A stretch of DNA of 52,388 bases, taken from contig DATKDQ010000222.1 of the NCBI GenBank assembly GCA_035544635.1, forward strand, positions 1 to 52,388. The letters are read 5' to 3'. Positions 1 through 8,130 of this stretch are shown here, in pieces (the stretch's first letter is position 1; every line of letters starts with the position of its first letter). This stretch comes from DATAFT01 sp035544635 (lineage in GTDB: Bacteria > Acidobacteriota > Thermoanaerobaculia > Multivoradales > Multivoraceae). Position numbers and translations under genes: made by a program. The notes below the pieces were generated by a model. That model saw nothing but the letters and a program-made list of their open reading frames with translations. It was not told the origin of the DNA and made no database searches.

Positions 1-2
1 CG

Positions 3-139
3 GAGATGGTGATGCCGGGGGACAACGTGAACCTGACGGTGGAGCTGATCGCTCCGATCGCGATGGAGCGCGGCCTGCGCTTCGCGATCCGTGAGGGCGG
101 GCGCACGGTCGGCGCCGGCACCGTGACGGAGATCCTGGA

Positions 140-143
<4 letters not shown>
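3..143 (+). CDS. tuf: Elongation factor Tu, C-terminal end (partial)
   Basis: This is the last 46 codons of an ORF that enters from the left edge. The translation has the beta-barrel domain 3 ending typical of EF-Tu (MVMPGDNVNLTVELIAPIAM, then GLRFAIREGGRTVGAGTV). EF-Tu delivers aminoacyl-tRNA to the ribosome as a GTP complex. The GTPase domain is outside the window. Its TGA stop overlaps the GTG start of rpsJ (GTGA), so the str-type genes run directly into the S10 operon. Confidence 0.95.
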
Positions 144-457
<314 letters not shown>

Positions 458-479
458 GCAGATAGGGGGAGAGACGACC

Positions 480-1112
480 ATGGACGGCATTCTCGGCCGC
501 AAGCTGGGCATGACCCAGATCTTCGCGGAGGACGGTACGGCGTTGCCCGTGACCTTGGTCGCGGCCGGTCCTTGCGTGGTGGTGCAGCGCAAGACCACGG
601 AGACCGACGGGTACGAGGCCGTCCAGCTCGGTCTCCTCGAGGACAAGCCTCCCAAGAAGATCTCGAAGCCGTTGAAGGGGCACCTCGACAAGGCGGGCGT
701 CGGTCCAGTGCGCCGGTTCGCCGAGTTCGACATCGGCCCCGACGACGCGGAGGCGAGGGCGGGCGACCAGGTGAAGGTCTCGATCTTCGAGCCCGACCAG
801 TTCGTCGACGTCGTGGGCACCAGCAAGGGCAAGGGGTTCCAGGGGGTGGTCCGGCGCCACCACTTCCGGGGTGGCCGGGCGACGCACGGGTCGATGTTCC
901 ATCGCGCCCCTGGCTCGATCGGCGGGTCCTCGGAGCCCTCCCGCGTCTTCCCCGGCATGCGAGCCGCGGGACGCATGGGCGGCAAGCGGGTGACCGCGAA
1001 GAACGTGCGCGTGGTGAAGGTGGACGAGGATCGCGGGCTCCTGTTCCTGCACGGCGCCGTGCCGGGGCCGCGCGGCGGCTACGTCCAGATCCGCCGGGCG
1101 AAGAAGGGATGA
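480..1112 (+). CDS. rplC: 50S ribosomal protein L3
   Basis: A 210-residue L3, one of the first proteins to assemble on 23S rRNA near the peptidyl-transferase centre. It starts MDGILGRKLGMTQIF, the family's usual opening, preceded by a purine-rich GGGGGAGAG ribosome-binding site. Conserved GKGFQGVVRRHHFRGG and the glycine-rich GSIGG stretch follow. An in-frame GTG 57 bases upstream is possible but would overlap rpsJ and lacks a good binding site. Its stop overlaps the rplD ATG (ATGA). Confidence 0.96.
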   Translation: MDGILGRKLGMTQIFAEDGTALPVTLVAAGPCVVVQRKTTETDGYEAVQLGLLEDKPPKKISKPLKGHLDKAGVGPVRRFAEFDIGPDDAEARAGDQVKVSIFEPDQFVDVVGTSKGKGFQGVVRRHHFRGGRATHGSMFHRAPGSIGGSSEPSRVFPGMRAAGRMGGKRVTAKNVRVVKVDEDRGLLFLHGAVPGPRGGYVQIRRAKKG

Positions 1113-1741
1113 AGGCGATGAAGATCGCGGTCAAGAGCCTCGGGGGCGAGACGCTGCGCGAGATCGAGGTGCCGGAGGAGGTATTCGGCTACCCCTACAA
1201 GCAGGACCTCATCCACGCCGCCGTGGTGTCCATCCTGGCCGCGCGGCGCAGCGGCACGCACCAGACCAAGACCCGCGGCGAGGTCTCGGGCTCCGGGCGC
1301 AAGCCGTGGCGGCAGAAGGGAACCGGACGCGCGCGCGTCGGCAGCATCCGGACGCCGCTGTGGCGAAAGGGCGGCACGGTGCACGGTCCGGTGCCGCGCG
1401 ACCACGCCAACAAGCTCTCTCGGGGCGAGAAGAGAAACGCCTTGAAGTCAGCGCTGTCGCGCAAGCTCGCGGAGGAGAGGATCGTCGTGGTCGACGGCCT
1501 CGATCTCGAGAGCCACAAGACGGCTGCCCTCTCGAAGCAGCTCTCGGAGCTGGGGATCCACGGTAAGGCTCTGTTGATCGACCGTCACGACAACCGGAAC
1601 CTCGAGCTGGCGTCGCGCAACCAGCCGACGCTCAAGATGGTCGACGCGCTCGCGGTCAACGTGTACGACGTAGTGGATCGTCCGTACCTGGTCGCGAGCG
1701 TTGCCGCGCTCGGACGGCTGATCGAGGTGCTACAGCGATGA
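1109..1741 (+). CDS. rplD: 50S ribosomal protein L4
   Basis: A 210-residue L4 (uL4), which lines the peptide exit tunnel with a long loop. The loop is visible around residues 45-100 (THQTKTRGEVSGSGRKPWRQ, then KGTGRARVGS and the WRKGGTVHGP motif). The chosen ATG overlaps the rplC stop. A second ATG three codons later is an alternative. In proteobacteria L4 autoregulates the S10 operon; I see no matching leader here because the operon is joined to tuf. Confidence 0.95.
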   Translation: MKAMKIAVKSLGGETLREIEVPEEVFGYPYKQDLIHAAVVSILAARRSGTHQTKTRGEVSGSGRKPWRQKGTGRARVGSIRTPLWRKGGTVHGPVPRDHANKLSRGEKRNALKSALSRKLAEERIVVVDGLDLESHKTAALSKQLSELGIHGKALLIDRHDNRNLELASRNQPTLKMVDALAVNVYDVVDRPYLVASVAALGRLIEVLQR

Positions 1742-2025
1742 GGATCCAGGACGTCATCCGCCGCCCACTGATCACCGAGAAGTCCACGGAGCTGCGCGAC
1801 ACCGGCGTGGTCGCCTTCGAGGTCGATCCGCGGGCCAACAAGATCCAGATCAAGAAGGCGATCGAGGCGCAGTTCCAGCGCAAGGTGAGCGCGGTCCGGG
1901 TGGCGCGGTTCGCCGGCAAGGAGCGCCGCCAGGGCCGCTTCAAGGGCCGGCGCCCGGAGTGGAAGAAGGCGTACGTCCGGCTCGCGGCAGGCGAGAAGCC
2001 GATCGAGTTCTTCGAGGGGATGTAG
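1738..2025 (+). CDS. rplW: 50S ribosomal protein L23
   Basis: A 95-residue L23 at the tunnel exit, where trigger factor and SRP dock. The family signature is clear: VIRRPLITEKSTEL at the N-terminus, then ANKIQIKKAIEAQF and the VRVARFAGKERRQGRFKGRR positively charged region. The ATG overlaps the rplD stop (ATGA), which implies coupled translation. Confidence 0.96.
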   Translation: MRIQDVIRRPLITEKSTELRDTGVVAFEVDPRANKIQIKKAIEAQFQRKVSAVRVARFAGKERRQGRFKGRRPEWKKAYVRLAAGEKPIEFFEGM

Positions 2026-2029
2026 GGTC

Positions 2030-2857
2030 ATGGCGATCAAGAAGAGAAAGCCGACCAATTCGGCGAGCCGGTTCCAGGAGTACGCGGGCTTCGAGGAGCT
2101 CACGGTGAGCGAGCCGCACAAGCCGCTGGTCAGGGGCTCAAAGCGCAGCGGCGCCCGCAACAACCGGGGGCATACCACGGTCCGCTTCCGCGGCGGCGGT
2201 CATCGCCGCCGCTACCGCGAGATCGACTTTCGGCGCGAAAAGCACGACGTGCCGGCCAAGGTGGCGACCGTCGAGTACGATCCCAACCGGTCGGCTCGCA
2301 TCTGCCTGCTGCACTACGCGGACGGCGAGAAGCGCTACATCCTGTGGCCGGTCGGGCTCGGCGTGGGCGACACCGTGTCCTCGGGCGAGACGGCAGAGAT
2401 CAACGTGGGCAACGCGATGCCGATCCGCCGCATCCCGCTGGGCACGGTGATCCACTCGATCGAGCTCAGGCAGGGTCGCGGCGGGCAGCTTGCGCGCTCC
2501 GCCGGTGCCGGCGCCCAGCTGATGGCGAGAGAGGGCTCACACGCGCAGCTGAAGATGCCGTCGGGTGAGGTGCGCCGCGTGCACGTCGAGTGCTACGCCA
2601 CCATCGGACAGGTGGGGAATGTCGAGCACTCGAACGTGTCGCTCGGCAAGGCCGGCCGCAAACGCTGGCTCGGACGGCGTCCGCACAACCGCGGCGTGAC
2701 CATGAACCCGGTCGACCACCCGATGGGCGGCGGAGAGGGTAAGTCGTCGGGTGGACGCCACCCGACGACGCCGTGGGGGGTGCCCACCAAGGGGTACCGG
2801 ACGCGGAACAACAAGCGCACCAACCGTTGGATCGTGAAGCGGCGGTTTCAGAAGTAG
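2030..2857 (+). CDS. rplB: 50S ribosomal protein L2
   Basis: A 275-residue L2, needed for subunit joining and peptidyl transfer. It shows the RNA-binding domain (GGGHRRRYREIDF) and the C-terminal GVTMNPVDHPMGGGEG loop, whose conserved His lies near the active centre. Length is normal. The start ATG follows four bases after the rplW stop, with the binding site inside the end of rplW (GAGGGGATG). Confidence 0.97.
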   Translation: MAIKKRKPTNSASRFQEYAGFEELTVSEPHKPLVRGSKRSGARNNRGHTTVRFRGGGHRRRYREIDFRREKHDVPAKVATVEYDPNRSARICLLHYADGEKRYILWPVGLGVGDTVSSGETAEINVGNAMPIRRIPLGTVIHSIELRQGRGGQLARSAGAGAQLMAREGSHAQLKMPSGEVRRVHVECYATIGQVGNVEHSNVSLGKAGRKRWLGRRPHNRGVTMNPVDHPMGGGEGKSSGGRHPTTPWGVPTKGYRTRNNKRTNRWIVKRRFQK

Positions 2858-2869
2858 ACGGGAGCAGCG

Positions 2870-3166
2870 ATGTCGCGTTCACTGAAAAAGGGCTTCTTCA
2901 TCGACAAGCACCTGCTGGACAAGGTCCGGCTGGCGACGCAGACCAAGGACCGGCGTGTGCTGCGCACCTGGTCGCGGCGCTCGACCATCATCCCGGAGAT
3001 GGTGGGCTTGACGATCGCGGTGCACAACGGGACCAAGTTCATCCCGATCTACATCAGCGAGAACATGGTTGGGCACAAGCTGGGGGAGTTCGCACAGACC
3101 CGCACCTTCCGCGGCCACTCCGGCGCCGCCAAGACGGAGCGCCGCGCGGCGCCGCGGCCGGCCTAG
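2870..3166 (+). CDS. rpsS: 30S ribosomal protein S19
   Basis: A 98-residue S19, which sits in the 30S head and contacts S13. Signature segments are MSRSLKKGFFIDKHLL, TWSRRSTIIPEMVGLTIAVH and GHKLGEFAQTRTFRGHSG. The C-terminus is Arg/Ala/Pro-rich. The start is preceded by GGGAGCAGCG. Confidence 0.97.
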   Translation: MSRSLKKGFFIDKHLLDKVRLATQTKDRRVLRTWSRRSTIIPEMVGLTIAVHNGTKFIPIYISENMVGHKLGEFAQTRTFRGHSGAAKTERRAAPRPA

Positions 3167-3207
3167 GTGAGCGACGGCGGCCGAGCAGCAGAAGGAGAGT
3201 AGATCGT

Positions 3208-3555
3208 ATGGAGGTCACTGCGAAGCTGCGTTACCTGCAGGGCTCACCGCAGAAGGTGAGGCTGGTCGCTGACCTCATCCGAGGCAGGCAGGTCCAGGAT
3301 GCGGCGAACGTGCTGCAGCTCACGAACAAGGCAGCGGCCCGCCCACTGCGCAAGCTGCTCAGCTCGGCGGTCGCCAATGCCGAGAACCGTGATCAGCCGG
3401 TCGACGTGGACACGCTCTACGTCAAGGAGATCTTCGTCGATCAGGGCCCGGTAGCGAAGCGCATTCGACCGGCGCCTATGGGGCGGGCGTTCCGTATCCT
3501 GAAGCGGCAGAGTCACATCACGATCAAGCTCGAGACGCGCGAGAACGAGAGCTAG
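3208..3555 (+). CDS. rplV: 50S ribosomal protein L22
   Basis: A 115-residue L22, another exit-tunnel protein. MEVTAKLRYLQGSPQKVRLV opens the protein and the tunnel beta-hairpin near the C-terminus reads RIRPAPMGRAFRILKRQSH. The ATG is set by GAAGGAGAG about ten bases upstream. A longer open frame reaching back into rplB is only a shadow. A 41-base spacer follows rpsS; no structure is evident in it. Confidence 0.96.
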   Translation: MEVTAKLRYLQGSPQKVRLVADLIRGRQVQDAANVLQLTNKAAARPLRKLLSSAVANAENRDQPVDVDTLYVKEIFVDQGPVAKRIRPAPMGRAFRILKRQSHITIKLETRENES

Positions 3556-3565
3556 GGGAGGCAAC

Positions 3566-4213
3566 GTGGGTCAGAAGACGCATCCTTACGGTTTCCGCCT
3601 GGTCTACAACAAGACCTGGCACTCGCGCTGGTACGCCGACAGCCAGTACGCGGATACGCTGGAGGCCGACCTCAAGCTGCGCCACCACCTGAAGAGACGG
3701 CTGTCACATGCCGCCGTCTCCGAGGTGGACATCGAGCGCGCCGCCGACAAGCTGCGGGTCACGATCTATACCGCGCGGCCGGGAATCATTATCGGCCGCA
3801 AAGGTGCCGAGGTGGACAAGCTGCGCGACGACCTGATGAAGCGAATGGGGCGGCCGGTGCACATCAACATCCAGGAGGTGCAGCGCCCCGAGCTCGACGC
3901 TCAGCTGGTGGCGCAGTCGATTGCCGGGCAGCTCGAGCGCCGGGTGGCATTCCGCCGCGCTATGAAGAAGGCCATGGAGTCGGCTTTCCGCTTTGGCGCG
4001 AAGGGCGTGAAGATCATGGTCTCGGGCCGCCTCGGGGGGGCGGAGATCGCGCGTTCGGAGTGGTACCAGGAAGGTCGTCTGCCGCTGCACACGCTGAAGG
4101 CGGACATCGACTACGGCTTCGCCGAAGCGCGCACCGCCTCGGGGAAGATCGGTTGCAAGGTGTGGGTTTACAAGGGCGACCTGCTCAAGGAGCGGGGCCG
4201 CCGTGCAGCTTAG
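3566..4213 (+). CDS. rpsC: 30S ribosomal protein S3
   Basis: A 215-residue S3 at the mRNA entry site. It begins GTG (GQKTHPYGFRLVYNKTWHSRW), has a type II KH domain with GIIIGRKGAEVDKL near residue 75, and the C-terminal ALKADIDYGFAEA-like segment (here TLKADIDYGFAEARTASGKI). Between it and rplP lies a 110-base gap that holds a reverse-oriented hairpin repeat, unusual because these two genes normally abut. Confidence 0.96.
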   Translation: MGQKTHPYGFRLVYNKTWHSRWYADSQYADTLEADLKLRHHLKRRLSHAAVSEVDIERAADKLRVTIYTARPGIIIGRKGAEVDKLRDDLMKRMGRPVHINIQEVQRPELDAQLVAQSIAGQLERRVAFRRAMKKAMESAFRFGAKGVKIMVSGRLGGAEIARSEWYQEGRLPLHTLKADIDYGFAEARTASGKIGCKVWVYKGDLLKERGRRAA

Positions 4214-4229
4214 CTTGTTAGCAGGGGAG

Positions 4230-4310
4230 CCCGTCCGGTCGCCGGACGGGCGACACGCGCCGTCCGCGGCGCCAAAGTCATTGAGCGGAGGGGCGTGCTA
4301 AACAGCACGC
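4230..4310 (-). repeat. Intergenic two-hairpin repeat, reverse copy (rpsC-rplP gap)
   Basis: Read on the minus strand this is hairpin A (arms GCGTGCT/AGCACGC, loop GTTT, 4293-4310), a spacer with CCTCCGC and ATG, hairpin B (GCGCCGCGGACGGCGC exactly, 4257-4272), then a third perfect 9-bp hairpin (CCCGTCCGG/CCGGACGGG, 4230-4250). Element order and spacer resemble the copies at 7571 and 47993, so it is the same family inverted. No U-tract follows, so it is not an ordinary terminator. Confidence 0.8.
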
Positions 4311-4323
4311 ACTGGAGCTAACC

Positions 4324-4743
4324 ATGTTGATGCCAAAGAAGGTCAAGTGGCGCAAGCAGCAGCGCGGGCGACGCGGCGGGCGGACCAAGGGAGGCGAGTA
4401 CCTCGCCTTCGGCGACTACGGGCTGCAGGCGCTCGAGCCGGGCTGGGTGACCGCTCGCCAGATCGAGGCCGCCCGCGTCGCGATCTCGCGCGCGGTCAAG
4501 CGCGGCGGCAAGCTCTGGATCCGAGTCTTTCCGGACAAGCCGGTGACCAAGAAGCCGCTCGAGACCCGCATGGGCAAGGGCAAGGGCAACCCCGAGGAGT
4601 GGGTGGCGGTGGTGAAGCCGGCGCGCATCCTCTACGAGATCGAGGGGGTGACCGAACAGGTGGCGGAGGAGGCGATGAAGATGGCCTCGCACAAGCTCGG
4701 CATCCGGGCGCGTTTCGTGAGCCGTCACGAGGAGCTGAGGTGA
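4324..4743 (+). CDS. rplP: 50S ribosomal protein L16
   Basis: A 139-residue L16, which helps position A-site tRNA. MLMPKKVKWRKQQRGRRGG and GKGKGNPEEWVAVVKPARIL are diagnostic. A second ATG two codons later is possible, but the longer form matches the usual MLxPK opening. Length is normal. Confidence 0.96.
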   Translation: MLMPKKVKWRKQQRGRRGGRTKGGEYLAFGDYGLQALEPGWVTARQIEAARVAISRAVKRGGKLWIRVFPDKPVTKKPLETRMGKGKGNPEEWVAVVKPARILYEIEGVTEQVAEEAMKMASHKLGIRARFVSRHEELR

Positions 4744-4750
4744 ACGAGCG

Positions 4751-4942
4751 ATGAAGGTTTCGGAAGTCCGGCAGTGGAGCGAGGAGGAGTTGCGCAGCAA
4801 AGAGAACGAGCTGGTGGATCAGCTCTTCGCCTTCCGCTTGCAAAGGGTGACGGGCCAGATCGAGAGCTCGGCCAAGGTGCGGCAGACCCGCCGCGACCTC
4901 GCCCGGGTGCTCACGGTTCTCCGGGAAAGGCAGGGCGCGTGA
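4751..4942 (+). CDS. rpmC: 50S ribosomal protein L29
   Basis: A 63-residue helical-hairpin protein with EVRQWSEEELRSKENELVDQ and FAFRLQRVTGQIESSAKVRQ, the standard L29 pattern. It sits beside L23 at the tunnel exit. Its TGA overlaps the rpsQ ATG by one base (TGATG). Confidence 0.95.
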   Translation: MKVSEVRQWSEEELRSKENELVDQLFAFRLQRVTGQIESSAKVRQTRRDLARVLTVLRERQGA

Positions 4943-5253
4943 TGGCGATCGGCGATACGACGAGCGAAGGCACGATCGAGAGCGGCGAGCGCCGCGGCAA
5001 GGCCCAGGTCAAAGTGGGCACGGTGGTGAGCGACCGGATGGACAAGACCGTCGTGGTGGAGGTGGAAGGTAAGTCGACCCACCGCCTGTACCACCGTCAA
5101 GTGAAGCGGACCAAGCGGTTCGCTGCCCATGACGAGCGCAACGAGGCCAAGGTCGGGGACCGCGTCGTTCTGGAGTCCACGCGCCCGCTGTCGAAGAGCA
5201 AGCGCTGGCGGGTCCGCGAGATCCTGCGGCGCTCGGTCGAGGTGGAGCCATGA
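4942..5253 (+). CDS. rpsQ: 30S ribosomal protein S17
   Basis: A 103-residue S17 with the OB-fold core GTVVSDRMDKTVVVEVE, HRLYHRQVKRTKRFAAHDE and KVGDRVVLESTRPLSKSKRW. About 20 residues precede the core, an acidic/polar N-terminal extension compared with the usual 80-90 residue form. GTG three bases upstream is an alternative start. S17 is a primary 16S rRNA binder. Confidence 0.95.
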   Translation: MAIGDTTSEGTIESGERRGKAQVKVGTVVSDRMDKTVVVEVEGKSTHRLYHRQVKRTKRFAAHDERNEAKVGDRVVLESTRPLSKSKRWRVREILRRSVEVEP

Positions 5254-5618
5254 TCCAGATGGGGACCGTGCTCGACGTCGCCGACAACTCGGGAGCCAAG
5301 AAGATCGCCTGCATTACGCTGCTCGGCGGCTCCTCGGGTCAATATGCGCGGCTGGGCGACGTCATCACCGCCTCGGTGAAGGAGGCGGCGCCGGACGGCA
5401 CGGTCAAGAAGGGGCAGGTGGTCAAGGCGGTGATCGTACGGACGGTGAAGCAGCACCGCCGCAAGGACGGCAGCTACATTCGGTTCGAGAGCAACTCGGC
5501 GGTGCTGATCGACGATGCCCGCGAGCCGGTAGGGACCCGCGTTTTCGGCCCGGTGGCGAGGGAGCTCCGTGAGCGCCGCTTCATGAAGATCGTGTCGCTG
5601 GCGCCCGAAGTGCTTTGA
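5250..5618 (+). CDS. rplN: 50S ribosomal protein L14
   Basis: A 122-residue L14, normal length. It opens MIQMGTVLDVADNSGAKKIA and ends RELRERRFMKIVSLAPEVL, both hallmarks. L14 forms an intersubunit bridge and is the docking site for the silencing factor RsfS. Its ATG overlaps the rpsQ stop (ATGA). Confidence 0.97.
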   Translation: MIQMGTVLDVADNSGAKKIACITLLGGSSGQYARLGDVITASVKEAAPDGTVKKGQVVKAVIVRTVKQHRRKDGSYIRFESNSAVLIDDAREPVGTRVFGPVARELRERRFMKIVSLAPEVL

Positions 5619-5632
5619 TCGAGGAGCGGCCG

Positions 5633-5953
5633 ATGAAGCTGAAGATCAAGAAGGGAGACCAGGTCCTGGTGATCACCGGGAAGAACCGTGGCGCCCGGGG
5701 GAAGGTGCTGCGTATGGTTCCGGCGCAGGGCAAGGCGATCGTCGAGGGTGTGAACATGATCAAGCGCCACACCAAGCCCAACCCACAGCGCCAGATCAAG
5801 GGCGGCGTGGTGGAGCGCGAGGCGCCGATCGCGGTCTCGAAGCTGATGCTGATCGACCCGGACAGCGGCAAGCCGACCCGAGTGGGCTGGAAGCGCAACG
5901 CCGACGGCACCGTGTCGCGCGTCGCCAAGGTCTCGGGCGCGGTGGTCAGCTAG
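5633..5953 (+). CDS. rplX: 50S ribosomal protein L24
   Basis: A 106-residue L24 with the KOW motif: MKLKIKKGDQVLVITGKNRG, then VEGVNMIKRHTKPN. I chose ATG 5633 because it follows GAGGAGCGG and gives the classical N-terminus. A TTG six codons upstream overlapping the rplN stop would add MIEERP. L24 initiates 50S assembly. Confidence 0.95.
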   Translation: MKLKIKKGDQVLVITGKNRGARGKVLRMVPAQGKAIVEGVNMIKRHTKPNPQRQIKGGVVEREAPIAVSKLMLIDPDSGKPTRVGWKRNADGTVSRVAKVSGAVVS

Positions 5954-5979
5954 CCGGCGAGTAACGAGGACGGAGAACG

Positions 5980-6594
5980 ATGGCGAAGAAGCAAGCGAAG
6001 GCGGCACCACCGGGCGGTAGACCGGCCGCGATCGCAGTGAAGCCACGCCTCAAAGCGCGCTTCGAGGAGGAGGTGCGTCCGGGGCTGATGCAGCAGTTCG
6101 GCATCACCAACACGATGGCGGCGCCCCGCATCGAGAAGGTGGTGCTCAACATCGGACTGGGCGAGGCGAGCCGCAACATCAAGCTGCTGGACGCGGCGAT
6201 GGAGGAGCTCCAGGCGATCGCCGGCCAGCACCCGACCATCACCCGCGCGCGCAAGTCGATCGCCGCCTTCAAGCTGCGCGAGGGGATGCCGATCGGCTGC
6301 CGCGTTACCCTGAGGGACGCCCGGATGTGGGAGTTCCTCGACCGCCTCATCAACGTCGCGCTGCCGCGCGTCCGCGACTTCCGCGGTGTGCCCGCGAAGA
6401 GCTTCGACGGCCGCGGCAGCTATACGCTCGGCATCCGCGACCACCTCATATTCCCCGAGGTCGACTACAACAAGGCCGAGGGAACCAAAGGTTTGAACGT
6501 AACGATCGTGACCTCCGCACGGACGGACGAGCAGGCCCGCCACCTCCTGCGCGCGCTGGGCATGCCCTTCGCGCAGGACGGGGCGGCCGCCTGA
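5980..6594 (+). CDS. rplE: 50S ribosomal protein L5
   Basis: A 204-residue L5, the 5S rRNA binder that contacts P-site tRNA. The core carries KVVLNIGLGEA, ITRARKSIAAFKLREGMPIG and the RDFRGVPAKSFDGRGSYTLG region. A lysine/proline-rich N-terminal extension of roughly 25 residues is longer than usual. The next gene is rpsH; rpsN, normally between them, is absent. Confidence 0.95.
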   Translation: MAKKQAKAAPPGGRPAAIAVKPRLKARFEEEVRPGLMQQFGITNTMAAPRIEKVVLNIGLGEASRNIKLLDAAMEELQAIAGQHPTITRARKSIAAFKLREGMPIGCRVTLRDARMWEFLDRLINVALPRVRDFRGVPAKSFDGRGSYTLGIRDHLIFPEVDYNKAEGTKGLNVTIVTSARTDEQARHLLRALGMPFAQDGAAA

Positions 6595-6612
6595 GGCCGG
6601 GAGCCTTCATCG

Positions 6613-7011
6613 ATGAACACGACCGATCCGATCTCCGACTACCTCACCCGCATCCGCAACGCCATTCTGGCGAAGCACGACCGTGTGGACGTGCCGCTCT
6701 CGAAGCTCAAGCTCGAGCTCAGCGGCATCCTGCGTGACGAGGGGTACATCCGCGACTTCGACGTGGTCGAGGAGCAGCCGGTCGGGAAGATCCGGCTTTT
6801 CCTGCGCTACACGCCTGACGGGACGCCGGCGATCACTCGTATAGCGCGCGTCTCCAAGCCCGGGCGGCGGGTGTACAAGAAGGCGGTGGAGATCGGGCCG
6901 GTGCTCAACGGCATCGGGCTCGGCATCATCTCGACCTCCCGCGGGATCCTCACCTTCGACCAGGCGAAGCGCGAGGGCGTCGGGGGCGAAGTGTTGTGCG
7001 AGCTCTGGTAG
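6613..7011 (+). CDS. rpsH: 30S ribosomal protein S8
   Basis: A 132-residue S8 with TDPISDYLTRIRNAI at the start and the C-terminal GLGIISTSRGILTFDQAKRE, which includes the STSRG signature. S8 binds helix 21 of 16S rRNA and represses the spc operon in E. coli by binding near rplE. No clear mimic was identified in the 18-base gap upstream. Confidence 0.96.
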   Translation: MNTTDPISDYLTRIRNAILAKHDRVDVPLSKLKLELSGILRDEGYIRDFDVVEEQPVGKIRLFLRYTPDGTPAITRIARVSKPGRRVYKKAVEIGPVLNGIGLGIISTSRGILTFDQAKREGVGGEVLCELW

Positions 7012-7032
7012 GCGCCGGCCAGGAGTAGTGAC

Positions 7033-7572
7033 ATGTCACGTATCGGCAGACTCCCGATCCAGCTTCCCGAGGGCGCCCAGGTGTCGCTCGACGGGCGAGT
7101 GTTCACGGCCTCCGGCCCCAAGGGGAACGTGGCGCAGGACCTGGTCGACGGCATCGACGTCAAGATCGAGGATGGCACGGTCACCGTTCTTCGCTCCGGT
7201 GACAGTGGCCCCGACCGGGCGAAGCACGGCCTGATGAGGGCGCTCCTAGCCAACGCGGTGAAGGGCGTCACCGAGGGCTGGAGCCGCGAGCTGGAGATCC
7301 ACGGCGTGGGCTTCCGCGCGGAGGCGAAGGCCAACGAGGTCCACCTCGCCCTCGGATATTCGCACCCCGTAGTGTTCCGGGTGCCAGAGGGTGTCAAAGT
7401 CGAAGTGGATCGCAACACCCGGATCGTGGTGAGTGGCGCGGACCGCCAGCAGGTGGGGCAGGTGGCGGCGGAAATCCGCAAGCTGCGGCGTCCCGACGCC
7501 TACAAGGGCAAGGGGATCCGGTACAAGGACGAGCGTTTGAAGCTCAAGGTCGGCAAGGCCGGAGTCGGCTAG
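7033..7572 (+). CDS. rplF: 50S ribosomal protein L6
   Basis: A 179-residue L6 with two alpha/beta repeats, near the sarcin-ricin loop where elongation factors bind. MSRIGRLPIQLPEGAQVSLD begins the protein and the C-terminal signature YKGKGIRYKDERLKLKVGKA ends it. The TAG stop is directly continuous with the spacer of a hairpin repeat, so the repeat abuts the coding end. Confidence 0.96.
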   Translation: MSRIGRLPIQLPEGAQVSLDGRVFTASGPKGNVAQDLVDGIDVKIEDGTVTVLRSGDSGPDRAKHGLMRALLANAVKGVTEGWSRELEIHGVGFRAEAKANEVHLALGYSHPVVFRVPEGVKVEVDRNTRIVVSGADRQQVGQVAAEIRKLRRPDAYKGKGIRYKDERLKLKVGKAGVG

Positions 7573-7680
7573 CCATGCCTTCGGCGCCGAGGACGGCGCG
7601 GCTCCGAAGATGCTGGATGGCATTTTCTCCGCTCGCACCTTGTTGGCGCCGAGGACGGCACGGTTCGAGAACGTTGGGTA
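7571..7680 (+). repeat. Intergenic two-hairpin repeat, two degenerate copies (rplF-rplR gap)
   Basis: The forward copy has AGCCATGCC, then hairpin B as GCGCCGAGGACGGCGC (7584-7599), GGCTCCG, and hairpin A at 7606-7627 with arms GAAGATGCT and GGCATTTTC around loop GGAT. All nine A pairs can form if G-U is allowed, although several bases differ from the leu copies. A second, more decayed B (GCGCCGAGGACGGCAC, 7646-7661) and an A-like remnant follow. The gap is 121 bases between genes that normally abut. Confidence 0.8.
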
Positions 7681-7693
7681 GCGGGAGCTCGAG

Positions 7694-8080
7694 ATGAACG
7701 ATCTGCGCAGGAAGCACATTCTGAAGAAGCGCGCGCGCCGGCGGCGCGCGCATCTGCGGGTGAGGAAGCGGGTGCGCGGCTCGGCGGAGCGGCCGCGACT
7801 GTGTGTATACAAGAGCCTGCGTTACATCTACGCCCAGATCGTCGACGATCTGGAGGGGCAGACGCTGGCTCACGCCAGCTCGCTCGAGAAGGACGTTCGT
7901 GGCGCGCTCGGCAAGTCGACGGGTAACAAGGGCGCCGCCAAGGCGGTCGGTCGGAAGATCGCGGAGCGAGCGCTGGAGAAGGGCATCAAGAGCGTCGTGT
8001 TCGATCGCGGTGGCTACGTGTATCACGGCAAGGTGAAGGAGCTGGCCGAGGGGGCCAGAGAGAAGGGGCTCCAGTTTTGA
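7694..8080 (+). CDS. rplR: 50S ribosomal protein L18
   Basis: A 128-residue L18 that binds 5S rRNA with L5. The arginine-rich N-terminus (KKRARRRRAHLRVRKRVRG) and the SVVFDRGGYVYHGKVKELAE signature are both present. It is preceded by GGGAGCTCGAG. The sequence upstream is the repeat-containing gap after rplF. Confidence 0.96.
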   Translation: MNDLRRKHILKKRARRRRAHLRVRKRVRGSAERPRLCVYKSLRYIYAQIVDDLEGQTLAHASSLEKDVRGALGKSTGNKGAAKAVGRKIAERALEKGIKSVVFDRGGYVYHGKVKELAEGAREKGLQF

Positions 8081-8130
8081 GTATTCCTCAGCGCGGCGGG
8101 CTCGCAAGCGACAGGGGCAGGAGAACGAGC